Origin: Mycobacterium simulans
Lineage (GTDB): Bacteria > Actinomycetota > Actinomycetes > Mycobacteriales > Mycobacteriaceae
NCBI RefSeq assembly: GCF_900232995.1
Contig: NZ_OCVX01000007.1
Coordinates: forward strand, 104,028-168,027
Direction of reading: 5' to 3'
DNA length: 64,000 bases
The notes under the pieces were generated by a model that worked only from the letters and a program-made list of their open reading frames with translations, was not told where the DNA came from and searched no databases. The translations under genes and the position numbers were made by a program. The number at the start of each line of letters is the position of its first letter. Within the stretch, counting starts at the first letter, position 1. Positions 26,723-34,716 of this stretch are shown in pieces.

Positions 26723-27658
26723 ATGACCGATAAGACTTATCAGCCGACCCTTGCCGGGCTTCGCGCGTTCGCCGCGGTAGGTGAAAAACAGCATTTCGGC
26801 AGTGCGGCAGCCACTCTCGGCATCAGCCAGTCGACGTTGTCGCAGGCGTTGGCGGCACTGGAAGCCGGCCTGGACACCCACCTCGCCGAGCGATCGACGC
26901 GGCGTGTCTTCTTGACGCCAGAGGGCAAACAACTTCTGCCGTTCGCCCGTGCTGTGATCGAGGCGGCGGACGCATTCACTGCCGCCGCCGCGGGGGTATC
27001 GGATCCACTGCAGGGCACCATGCGGTTGGGATTGATTCCCACCGTGGCCCCATACGTACTGCCGACCGTCTTGGCCGGACTGGCACGTCGGCTGCCGTCT
27101 CTGAGTGTGCGGGTGATCGAAGACCAGACCGAACGGCTACTCGCGATTCTGCGGGAAGGGGCATTGGACGCGGCCCTGATCGCGTTGCCCGCCGACGCCA
27201 ACGGCTTCACCGAAGTCCCGATCTACGAAGAGGATTTCGTACTGGCACTGCCCCCGGCACATCCGCTGTCCGGCAAGCGTCGGGTGCCAGTTGCGGCGTT
27301 GGCGGACTTGCCGCTGCTCTTGCTGGACGAAGGCCATTGCTTACGGGATCAGGCTCTCGACGTGTGCCATAAGGCCGGTGTACGGGCCGAACTTGCCGAC
27401 ACCCGGGCAGCTTCGCTGGCAACCGCCGTGCAATGCGTAATTGGCGGATTGGGGGTGACGCTGATACCGCAGAGCGCGGTGCCCGTCGAGGCCGCGCGCA
27501 GCCGCGTCGGGCTCGCGCAATTTGCCGCGCCGTGCCCGGGACGGCGGATCGGCCTGGTGTATCGGACTTCCAGCGGTCGCGATCAGCCCTACCGGCGGCT
27601 CGCCGGGATCATCGGCGAACTGATCAGTGCTCAAGAGCGAGTGCGGCTGGTCAAATAA
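26723..27658 (+). CDS. oxyR: Peroxide sensor OxyR (LysR family)
   Basis: A 311-residue, full-length OxyR. Residues 1-60 form the winged helix-turn-helix (LTLAGLRAFAAVGEKQHFGSAAATLGIS-like), and the regulatory domain carries GHCLRDQALDVC, whose Cys206 and Cys215 match E. coli Cys199/Cys208 including the nine-residue gap. It senses hydrogen peroxide through a disulfide and controls ahpC. In M. tuberculosis the same gene is dead through many lesions, so an intact copy marks a different species and predicts inducible AhpC. Leaderless start. Confidence 0.95.
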   Translation: MTDKTYQPTLAGLRAFAAVGEKQHFGSAAATLGISQSTLSQALAALEAGLDTHLAERSTRRVFLTPEGKQLLPFARAVIEAADAFTAAAAGVSDPLQGTMRLGLIPTVAPYVLPTVLAGLARRLPSLSVRVIEDQTERLLAILREGALDAALIALPADANGFTEVPIYEEDFVLALPPAHPLSGKRRVPVAALADLPLLLLDEGHCLRDQALDVCHKAGVRAELADTRAASLATAVQCVIGGLGVTLIPQSAVPVEAARSRVGLAQFAAPCPGRRIGLVYRTSSGRDQPYRRLAGIIGELISAQERVRLVK

Positions 27659-27687
27659 CAGCCGGGGCATCGGCAAGGTGCGCGGGT

Positions 27688-27693
27688 TAAGTT
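27688..27693 (+). promoter_or_regulatory. Leaderless -10 element before the Rv1874-type gene
   Basis: TAAGTT, seven bases, then ATG 27701 without a Shine-Dalgarno. It lies 30 bases past the oxyR stop, so the two-gene unit that follows probably has its own promoter. Inferred. Confidence 0.45.
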
Positions 27694-27700
27694 CGGCCTT

Positions 27701-28417
27701 ATGGAGAAGGTAATCGCCGTGCTGATGCGGGCCGAGCCGGATGACGAGTGGTGCGCCCGACAGCGGGGTCCGGTCGCCGACGCTCTGTTGGGACTGGGTG
27801 TTCCCGGGCTATCGATCAATGTTCGTGACGGCGCGGTGCGCCACTCCTTGATGACATTGACTACGTTGAATCCGCCGGTGGCCGCGGTGGTCAGCCTGTG
27901 GACCCAGCAATGCTACGGCGAGCAGACCGCGGAGGCGCTGCGCCTGCTCAGCGCGGAATGTGAGCAGTTCGCCGCCTACTTGGTGACCGAATCGGTACCA
28001 CTGGCCGGCCCGACACTCGAATTCGGCGCTCGCACACCGGGTTTGGCCAACATCGCGCTGTTGCGCCGGCCCAGCGGCCTCGACCGGTCGACCTGGCTGA
28101 ACCGCTGGCAACGTGACCACACGCCGGTAGCGATCGAGACACAGTCGACATTCGGCTACACCCAGAACTGGGTGGTACGAGGCCTCACCCCGGACGCGCC
28201 GGGAATCGCGGGCATCGTCGAAGAGTTGTTCCCCGCGGAGGCGATCACCGATATCAAGGCCTTTTTCGGCGCCGCCGACGACAACGACCTGCAGCACCGG
28301 CTCAGCCGGATGGTCGCCAGCACAACTGCATTCGGTGCCAACGAGAACATCGACACCGTTCCAACCAGCCGTTACGTGTTTAAAACACCTTTCGCTGAAT
28401 GTGAGGACCGCGTATGA
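27701..28417 (+). CDS. EthD-like alpha-beta barrel protein (Rv1874 equivalent)
   Basis: A 238-residue protein. The central segment (RRPSGLDRSTWLNRWQRDHTPVAIETQSTFGYTQNWVVRGL) resembles EthD-type dimeric barrels: a W..R..H pattern with a long strand. The N terminus has a tyrosine- and tryptophan-poor helical stretch. Enzymatic role unknown. The stop overlaps the next gene by four bases (ATGA), so the two are translationally coupled. Confidence 0.8.
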   Translation: MEKVIAVLMRAEPDDEWCARQRGPVADALLGLGVPGLSINVRDGAVRHSLMTLTTLNPPVAAVVSLWTQQCYGEQTAEALRLLSAECEQFAAYLVTESVPLAGPTLEFGARTPGLANIALLRRPSGLDRSTWLNRWQRDHTPVAIETQSTFGYTQNWVVRGLTPDAPGIAGIVEELFPAEAITDIKAFFGAADDNDLQHRLSRMVASTTAFGANENIDTVPTSRYVFKTPFAECEDRV

Positions 28418-28857
28418 CAACGCTGAATGAAGCTACGGCGCTGGCCGCGGCAGAAAGTGGTCTGGCGGTGGTTTCCACGGTTCGCGCCGACGGAACCGTT
28501 CAGGCTTCACTGGTCAATGTCGGCCTGTTGCCGCACCCTGCCGAGGGCGAACCGGTGCTCGGGTTCACCACCTATGGAAGGGTCAAACTCGCCAACCTGC
28601 GGGCTCGGCCGCAACTGGCCGTCACATTCCGCAACGGATGGCAATGGGCGACCGTTGAAGGCCGCGCGCAGCTGGTGGGCCCTGACGATGCCCAACCGTG
28701 GCTGGCCGACGCGGACCAGTTCCGGCTGCTGCTTCGCGAGGTCTTCACCGCTGCGGGCGGCACGCATGACGACTGGGACGAGTACGACCGGGTGATGGCC
28801 GCCGAGCGGCGGGCCGTGGTGTTGATCGCGCCCCCCCGGGTCTATAGCAACGGCTAG
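28414..28857 (+). CDS. FMN/F420-binding split-barrel (PPOX-type) protein (Rv1875 equivalent)
   Basis: A 147-residue protein, identical in length to H37Rv Rv1875. The pattern ESGLAVVSTVRADGTVQASLVNVG, LGFTTYGRVKLANLRARPQLAVTFRNGWQW and late APPRVYS fits the pyridoxamine-phosphate-oxidase-like superfamily, where mycobacterial members often bind F420. Coupled to the preceding EthD-like gene by ATGA, which suggests one redox function. Confidence 0.87.
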   Translation: MTTLNEATALAAAESGLAVVSTVRADGTVQASLVNVGLLPHPAEGEPVLGFTTYGRVKLANLRARPQLAVTFRNGWQWATVEGRAQLVGPDDAQPWLADADQFRLLLREVFTAAGGTHDDWDEYDRVMAAERRAVVLIAPPRVYSNG

Positions 28858-28858
28858 C

Positions 28859-28924
28859 CCGGCGAGCAGACACAAAATCGCCCTGGAACGCGCGGTCCAG
28901 GGCGATTTTGTGTCTGCTCGCCGG
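28859..28924. repeat. Perfect 29-bp inverted repeat (palindromic intergenic element)
   Basis: The arms 28859-28887 and 28896-28924 are perfect reverse complements around an eight-base loop (ACGCGCGG). The arms contain GAGCAGACACAAAATCGCCC. A very similar sequence (with GACGCAAAATCGC) recurs between genes of M. tuberculosis from my memory. It could end transcription in both directions; the next gene begins 15 bases after. No T-run. Confidence 0.85.
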
Positions 28925-28938
28925 TAGGTTGGCAACCT

Positions 28939-29694
28939 GTGACGCTGCTCATCGACGACGAAAACCGCGTACGCACCCTGACATTGAATCGGCCCGAGGC
29001 GCTGAACGCGTTCAACGAAGCTCTTTACGACGCCACCGCCCAAGCCCTGTTGGATGCGGCCGATGATCCTCAGGTCGCCGTGGTGTTGCTGACTGGCACC
29101 GGACGCGCCTTCAGCGCGGGCACCGACCTCGCCGAAATGCAGGCGCGAATCACCGACCCAGACTTCACCGAAGGGAGGTACGGGTTTCGCGGGCTGATCG
29201 ACGCGCTACGCAGTTTCCCCAAGCCGTTGATCTGCGCCGTGAACGGCCTCGGAGTGGGGATTGGCACCACGATCCTCGGCTACGCAGACCTGGCGTTCAT
29301 GTCTTCGACGGCGCGTCTGAAGTGCCCATTCACCAGCTTGGGTGTGGCACCCGAAGCGGCGTCTTCGTACCTGCTGCCACAACTGGTTGGTCGGCAAAAC
29401 GCTGCCTGGTTATTGATGTCCTCGGAATGGATTGACGCCCTGGATGCCCTGCGCATGGGGCTGGTGTGGCGTGTCTGCGATCCCGATGCGCTGTTGCCCG
29501 AGGCCCGTCGACATGCCGAAATCCTTGCCGCCCGTCCCATTGCGAGCCTGATGGCCGTCAAACATACGATCGTCGAACCCATGCGACCCGAGATCGCGGC
29601 CGCGACCGCGCGGGAAAATGCGCACTTCGCCGAGCTTATGGGCACGCAGGCCAATACCGCGGCTCTGGCGGATTTCAGCGAACGGCGTCGCTAA
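28939..29694 (+). CDS. Enoyl-CoA hydratase/isomerase family protein
   Basis: A 251-residue crotonase. Motifs are LNRPEALNAFNEAL, the oxyanion-hole strand GRAFSAGTDLAEM, and KPLICAVNGLGVGIG with the second oxyanion-hole glycine; LGVAPEAASSYLLPQLVG includes one of the usual glutamates (PEAASS). The family hydrates or isomerises enoyl-CoAs. Start GTG 28939: TAGGTT stands eight bases upstream, so it could be leaderless. Not in this place in H37Rv to my knowledge. It overlaps the convergent Bfd-like gene by four bases. Confidence 0.85.
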   Translation: MTLLIDDENRVRTLTLNRPEALNAFNEALYDATAQALLDAADDPQVAVVLLTGTGRAFSAGTDLAEMQARITDPDFTEGRYGFRGLIDALRSFPKPLICAVNGLGVGIGTTILGYADLAFMSSTARLKCPFTSLGVAPEAASSYLLPQLVGRQNAAWLLMSSEWIDALDALRMGLVWRVCDPDALLPEARRHAEILAARPIASLMAVKHTIVEPMRPEIAAATARENAHFAELMGTQANTAALADFSERRR

Positions 29695-29873
29695 GGCGCC
29701 GCGACTGCGTCGAGTTGGACGGCGGCGATAATTGCCCGCAGCGTCCGACGGCAGCGTCCACAGTCCCCGCCGGCCCCGCACGCAGCGGCGATTTCTTTGG
29801 AGGTCGACGCGCCCCGCGCCACGGCGTCACACACGGTCTGATTGGTGGCTCCGACGCACAGGCACACGTACAT
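29691..29873 (-). CDS. bfd: Bacterioferritin-associated ferredoxin (Bfd-like)
   Basis: A 60-residue [2Fe-2S] protein starting MYVCLCVGATNQTV. The four cysteines CLC...CGAGGDCGRC match the Bfd ligand pattern (CxC, CxxC). Bfd reduces ferric iron inside bacterioferritin so that it can be released. It is divergent from bfrA, whose promoter region with two IdeR boxes lies between the starts, so both are likely iron-controlled. ATG 29873 has no clear Shine-Dalgarno; a longer form to 29939 would add an odd leader. Confidence 0.85.
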   Translation of the reverse strand: MYVCLCVGATNQTVCDAVARGASTSKEIAAACGAGGDCGRCRRTLRAIIAAVQLDAVAAP

Positions 29874-29948
29874 CAGCAAACCCCTGCCACACGCTTGCGC
29901 ATCGCAGCCCGCATCATCGGGATGCCTGCCGGAGACCAACGTCGCATA

Positions 29949-29991
29949 TTAGTGGAGTCTAACCTAAGTAGGTTAGTGGAGTCTAACCTAA
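29949..29991 (+). promoter_or_regulatory. Tandem IdeR (iron box) sites upstream of bfrA and bfd
   Basis: Two copies of TTAGTGGAGTCTAACCTAA stand at 29949-29967 and 29973-29991. Each matches 15 of 19 bases of the IdeR consensus (TTAGGTTAGGCTAACCTAA), with a good right half. M. tuberculosis bfrA is likewise reported to have two iron boxes and to be induced by iron through IdeR. The boxes lie 76 bases from the bfd start and about 195 from bfrA. Confidence 0.85.
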
Positions 29992-30185
29992 GCTACTGAC
30001 ACGCGGCCGACGCGTTGCGTCGGCGTGACGCGCGGAGGGCGCAACAAACACGCGCCGACCCCTAGTTACTGCACTAGATTTAGACGCGGCACCCAAAGGT
30101 GCTGCAAAACCCCAGCATGGTGGCGCTCCAGCCCAGCCCACCTGTTGCGGTCAGACATGCCATCCTTCACACCGTAGGAGTGCTC

Positions 30186-30665
30186 ATGCAAGGTGATCCG
30201 GATGTTTTGCGCCTACTCAACGAGCAATTGACCAGCGAGCTCACCGCTATCAACCAGTATTTTTTGCATTCCAAAATGCAAGACAACTGGGGCTTTACCG
30301 AACTAGCGGAGCACACCCGCGCCGAGTCCTTCGACGAAATGCGGCACGCCGAGGCGATCACCGATCGCATCTTGTTGCTGGACGGGCTGCCGAACTACCA
30401 GCGTCTGTTCTCGGTACGCATCGGCCAGACGCTGCGCGAACAGTTCGAGGCCGACCTGGCCATCGAATACGAGGTGCTCGACCGTCTTAAGCCAGGAATC
30501 ATCATGTGCCGCGAAAAACACGACAGCACCAGCGCCATCCTGCTGGAAAAGATCGTGGCCGACGAGGAATCCCACATCGACTACCTGGAGACGCAACTGG
30601 AGCTGATGGACAAGCTCGGCGAGGAGCTGTACTCGGCGCAATGCGTCTCGCGGCCACCGAGCTGA
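30186..30665 (+). CDS. bfrA: Bacterioferritin BfrA
   Basis: A 159-residue bacterioferritin, the length of H37Rv Rv1876. Ferroxidase residues are visible as Glu18, Glu51 and His54 (MRH), and the haem-binding Met52 is between them. The 24-mer stores iron as ferric mineral. ATG 30186 follows TAGGAG; upstream ATGs in frame are not conserved. The tandem IdeR boxes are about 195 bases upstream. The last 12 residues (SAQCVSRPPS) carry a Cys. Confidence 0.96.
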   Translation: MQGDPDVLRLLNEQLTSELTAINQYFLHSKMQDNWGFTELAEHTRAESFDEMRHAEAITDRILLLDGLPNYQRLFSVRIGQTLREQFEADLAIEYEVLDRLKPGIIMCREKHDSTSAILLEKIVADEESHIDYLETQLELMDKLGEELYSAQCVSRPPS

Positions 30666-30743
30666 CACCCGTACCAGGCGCTGCCGAATAGCGCTCGCAA
30701 ACCTGGGCACCCGTTAGCGTCGGACGCCGACCGGAAGGCAGGT

Positions 30744-32852
30744 ATGACGAGCGCGACACCATCGGCGATCCCGTCGCTCCAAGCCGCCGATCCCACCCCA
30801 AGCAGCGCACTCATCAGCCCACAGCGGCGCAACTTCATCTTCCTGGCCATTGCGCTCGGCATGCTGCTCGCGGCGTTGGACCAGACCATCGTGGCGACCG
30901 CGCTGCCGACCATCGTCGCCGACCTGGGCGACGCCGGCCGTCAATCATGGGTGGTCACCAGCTACCTGCTGGCTTCGACAATTGTCACCGCATTGGTCGG
31001 CAAACTGGGTGATCTGTTCGGCCGCAAGCGCGTGTTCCAGGCGGCGGTGGTGTTCTTCGTCGTCGGCTCGGTGTTATGCGGGCTCGCGCAATCGATGGTC
31101 ATGCTGGTAGGAGCGCGGGCGCTGCAAGGCATCGGGGGCGGCGGCATCACCGTGACAGCCAGCGCTCTGATCGGTGAGGTGGTCCCGCTCCGGGAGCGTG
31201 GTCGGTATCAGGGGGTTCTGGGTGGGGTATTCGGTGTCACGACGATCGTCGGCCCGCTGCTGGGCGGCTACTTCACCGACTATCTGACCTGGCGTTGGGC
31301 GTTTTGGGTCAACATCCCGGTTTCGGTCGTGGTGTTCTTCGTCGCCGCGGCGGCAATCCCGGCACTGGCCGTGTCCGCCAAACCGGTGATCGACTACGCC
31401 GGGATTGTGTTTGTGGGCCTCGGTGCGGCGGGCCTGACTGTGGCCACCAGCTGGGGAGGCACCCTATATCCGTGGGATTCGGCGACGATCATCGGGCTGT
31501 TTGTCGGCGCCGCGGCGGCCTTGGTGGTGTTCGTGTGGGTGGAAAACCGGGCGTCCGAACCGATCCTGCCAATGCGACTCTTCCGTAGCCCGGTCTTCAC
31601 CGTGTGCTGTGTGCTGGCCTTCGTCGTGGGTTTCGCGATGCTCGGCGCAATGACCTTCTTGCCGACATATATGCAGTACGTCGACGGCGTGTCGGCAACC
31701 ACCTCGGGTTTGCGCACACTGCCGATGGTTTTCGGCATGCTGGTCACCTCAACTGGCTGTGGCACGCTGGTTGGCCGCACCGGCCGGTACAAGATCTTTC
31801 CGGTGGCCGGGACGACATTGATGGCGGTCGCGTTTCTGCTGATGTCGCGCATGGACCCAACGACCTCGGCCCTGGTTCAGTCGCTGTTCCTCCTTGTCCT
31901 GGGTGCCGGCATCGGCCTGTCCATGCAGGTGCTGGTCCTGATCGTGCAAAACACGTCGAACTTCGAAGACCTGGGTGTGGCGACCTCGGGTGTGACGTTC
32001 TTCCGCACGATCGGTAGTTCGTTCGGCGCCGCCATCTTCGGTTCGCTATTCAGCAACTTCCTCAACGAGAGACTGGGCCCGGCGGTGGCGTCCAGTGGCG
32101 CATCCGCCGAAGCGGTCAGTTCTCCCGCCGGGCTGCACCGGCAACCCGCTGCCGTAGCCGCGCCGATCGTGCAGGCTTATGCCGAGTCGCTGTCGCAGGT
32201 GTTTCTATGGGCGGCTCCGGTGGCAGCGGTCGGGTTCATTTTGGCGCTGTTCTTGCGTGAGGTACCGCTCCGGGATATCCACAACAGCGCGGTCGACCTG
32301 GGCGACGGCTTCGGGATGCCAAGCACCGACACCCCGGAACGGTTGCTGGAGAACGCGATCGCACGCATGCTGCGCGGGGATCCCGGTGTGCGACTGCGCA
32401 GCATCGCAATGCGACCCGACTGCCGGCTTGACGTGGCGGGGCTATGGGCAGTGTTGCGCATCAACCGGTTCGGGCAGTTCTTTGGGACGGCCAGGCTCAC
32501 CGATATCGGCAACTACCTCCGGGTTCCCTTCGAGGTCTTGGAACCCACGTTCGCCAGTTTGGTCGCCTCCGGCTACGTGGTGCGCGACGGAGACCGCATG
32601 TGGCTGACCCCGGCCGGGGTCCAACAGGTCGACTATGTGTACTCGTTGCTGCTGGGCTGGATCATGGAAAGATTGGCTCGAGCACCCGGCTTCGACGGGC
32701 GCCCCGACCGACGCGCAGTCGAAGCCGCCCTGGGACGTGTCGCTTATCGCGTTCTCGTCCAGCGGGACTGGGGCGACGACGCACCAACTGCGGCTATTCC
32801 GGCTGAGGGTCTCAGCGGCGACGGGTCGCGCGGGCGTAGCATCTCGCCATGA
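30744..32852 (+). CDS. MFS drug/lipid exporter, 14-helix EmrB/QacA type, with C-terminal domain (Rv1877 equivalent)
   Basis: A 702-residue transporter. After a short N-terminal tail come 14 helices. Motif A (GKLGDLFGRKRVF), motif B (ALQGIGGGGITVTASALIG) and motif C (GVLGGVFGVTTIVGPLLGGYFTDYL) mark DHA2 family exporters that use the proton gradient. Residues after about 520 form a cytosolic domain (AGLWAVLRINRFGQFFGTARLTDIG then VDYVYSLLLGWIMERLA) resembling a winged helix. Its stop overlaps the next gene by four bases, so export and that protein are coupled. Substrate unknown. Confidence 0.88.
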   Translation: MTSATPSAIPSLQAADPTPSSALISPQRRNFIFLAIALGMLLAALDQTIVATALPTIVADLGDAGRQSWVVTSYLLASTIVTALVGKLGDLFGRKRVFQAAVVFFVVGSVLCGLAQSMVMLVGARALQGIGGGGITVTASALIGEVVPLRERGRYQGVLGGVFGVTTIVGPLLGGYFTDYLTWRWAFWVNIPVSVVVFFVAAAAIPALAVSAKPVIDYAGIVFVGLGAAGLTVATSWGGTLYPWDSATIIGLFVGAAAALVVFVWVENRASEPILPMRLFRSPVFTVCCVLAFVVGFAMLGAMTFLPTYMQYVDGVSATTSGLRTLPMVFGMLVTSTGCGTLVGRTGRYKIFPVAGTTLMAVAFLLMSRMDPTTSALVQSLFLLVLGAGIGLSMQVLVLIVQNTSNFEDLGVATSGVTFFRTIGSSFGAAIFGSLFSNFLNERLGPAVASSGASAEAVSSPAGLHRQPAAVAAPIVQAYAESLSQVFLWAAPVAAVGFILALFLREVPLRDIHNSAVDLGDGFGMPSTDTPERLLENAIARMLRGDPGVRLRSIAMRPDCRLDVAGLWAVLRINRFGQFFGTARLTDIGNYLRVPFEVLEPTFASLVASGYVVRDGDRMWLTPAGVQQVDYVYSLLLGWIMERLARAPGFDGRPDRRAVEAALGRVAYRVLVQRDWGDDAPTAAIPAEGLSGDGSRGRSISP

Positions 32853-33349
32853 GCCGAATCGGAACATTCGCCGACGACGACGTGGCCGGGTGGGTCTTAA
32901 AATCCCCCGAACTGGGCGGCGCACTCGCCAATTTCAGCCACGCGGTCTACAGCAAGAACCGACTGCCACCGCGCACGCGTGAGCTCGCGCGTGCGGTGAT
33001 CGCCAGCGACAACGAATGCGTCGTGTGCGCCAATACCCGCTTTGCAGATGCCGACGGCGGCGACGTGGATGTCCCTGAAGAGCTGTACGAGCATGCGACG
33101 CAATGGCGTACTTGGCAGGGCTATAGCGAACAGGAGCGGCTGGCGGCCGAATTCGCGCACCGGTTTGCCACCGAACACACGGTGCTGCGCGACGACGAAG
33201 ACTTCTGGCGCCGCTGCAGCGAACACTTTTCCGACGAATTGCTCGCCGACCTGGCCTTGTCGTGCGCCCTCTGGGTGGGCATGGGACGGGTGCTGCGGAC
33301 GCTGGATATCGGCCAGGCGTGCAAGCTGACCCTGCCGAGCCGCGGCTAG
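32849..33349 (+). CDS. Carboxymuconolactone decarboxylase / AhpD-like protein
   Basis: A 166-residue helical protein with the CMD pattern: LPPRTRELARAVIASDNECVVCANTR carries the CxxC redox pair (Cys 55-58 area), and the C-terminal half has FSDELLADLALSCALWVGMGRVL. A peroxidase or decarboxylase role is possible. It starts inside the exporter's stop codon (ATGA) and ends five bases before glnA3, so it belongs to that operon. Confidence 0.78.
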   Translation: MSRIGTFADDDVAGWVLKSPELGGALANFSHAVYSKNRLPPRTRELARAVIASDNECVVCANTRFADADGGDVDVPEELYEHATQWRTWQGYSEQERLAAEFAHRFATEHTVLRDDEDFWRRCSEHFSDELLADLALSCALWVGMGRVLRTLDIGQACKLTLPSRG

Positions 33350-33354
33350 CTGCT

Positions 33355-34707
33355 TTGACCGCCACACCGCTCGCCGCCGCGGCGATCGCCCAGTTGGAGG
33401 CCGAGGGCGTGGACACCGTCATTGGCACCGTCGTGAACCCCGCCGGGCTCACTCACGCCAAGACCGTGCCGATACGCCGGACCAACACATTCGCCGACCC
33501 CGGCCTCGGGGCCAGCCCCGCGTGGCATGCTTTCGCGATCGACCACAGCGGCATCGCAATCACCGATGATGTAGGTGCAGTTGGCGATCAGCGCATCCGT
33601 ATCGACCTGTCAGCGCTGCGCATTATCGGCGACGGGTTGGCGTGGGCGCCCGGCGCGTTCTTCGAACAAGACGGCACACCCGTTCCCATGTGCGGTCGCG
33701 GAACCCTCAGCCGGATCGAGACCGCACTTGCTGAAGCCGGCTTTGACGCGATGGTCGGCCACGAAATCGAGTTCCTTCTGGTCGACGCGAACGGTGGCCG
33801 ACTGCCCTCGACGATGTGGGCGCAGTACGGCCTTGCCGGTGTGCTCGAGCACGAAGCGTTCGTCCGTGATGTCATCACCGCAGCATCGACGGCCGGGGTT
33901 GCGATCGAGCAGTTCCATCCCGAGTATGGGGCCAACCAGTTCGAGCTCTCGTTGGCACCGTTGGCGCCGGTGGCCGCCGCCGACCAGTTGGTACTTACCC
34001 GAATCATCATCGGTCGCGCCGCCCGCCGCCACGGAGTGCGCGTCAGCCTGTCACCGGCACCATTTGCCGGTGAAGTCGGATCCGGTGCCCACCAACACAT
34101 CTCATTGTCTACTCCAGAAGGGCCGCTGTTTTCCGGCGGCACGGGTGCACACGGCATGACGCCGGCCGGGGAAGCTGCGGTGACAGGGGTGCTTCGGGGA
34201 CTGCCGGGGGCACAGGGCATCCTGTGCGGATCGATCGTGTCCGGCTTGCGGATGCGGCCCGGCAACTGGGCTGGCGCCTACGCGTGTTGGGGCACCGAAA
34301 ACCGGGAAGCGGCAATACGATTCGTTGAGGACGGCCCGGGCAGCCTGCGTGGCGGCAACGTCGAAGTGAAGGTGATCGACCCATCAGCCAACCCGTACCT
34401 GGCGTCAGCGACCATCCTCGGGCTGGCGCTCGACGGTATCAAGCACAAAGCAGCGTTACCGCCGGAAACGACAATCGATCCGGCAAAGCTTTCGGACGCC
34501 GACCGTGCCCGCACCGGCATCGTAGGGTTGTCCAAATCCCAGGCCGACGCGATTGCCGCGCTGGATAATTCGGATTTACTGCGGGGCATTCTCGGAGATC
34601 CCATCGTCGACATTGTGGTAGCAGTCCGCCGTCTGGAACATGAGCGTTACGGCGATTTCGGTCCCGAGCACCTAGCCGACCAGTTCCGCATGGCGTGGAG
34701 CCTGTGA
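33355..34707 (+). CDS. glnA3: Glutamine synthetase-like GlnA3
   Basis: A 450-residue protein, identical in length to H37Rv GlnA3 (Rv1878). Family residues: GHEIEFLLVD (ExE of the active site), EYGANQFELSLAP, GSGAHQHIS and RPGNWAGAYACWGTENREAAIRF. Streptomyces GlnA3 glutamylates polyamines rather than making glutamine, and the mycobacterial protein is thought to be similar. Start TTG 33355 gives the matching length; the preceding gene stops five bases upstream, and no clear Shine-Dalgarno is seen. It is the third gene of a four-gene unit. Confidence 0.9.
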   Translation: MTATPLAAAAIAQLEAEGVDTVIGTVVNPAGLTHAKTVPIRRTNTFADPGLGASPAWHAFAIDHSGIAITDDVGAVGDQRIRIDLSALRIIGDGLAWAPGAFFEQDGTPVPMCGRGTLSRIETALAEAGFDAMVGHEIEFLLVDANGGRLPSTMWAQYGLAGVLEHEAFVRDVITAASTAGVAIEQFHPEYGANQFELSLAPLAPVAAADQLVLTRIIIGRAARRHGVRVSLSPAPFAGEVGSGAHQHISLSTPEGPLFSGGTGAHGMTPAGEAAVTGVLRGLPGAQGILCGSIVSGLRMRPGNWAGAYACWGTENREAAIRFVEDGPGSLRGGNVEVKVIDPSANPYLASATILGLALDGIKHKAALPPETTIDPAKLSDADRARTGIVGLSKSQADAIAALDNSDLLRGILGDPIVDIVVAVRRLEHERYGDFGPEHLADQFRMAWSL

Positions 34708-34716
34708 CGGGTCGCG

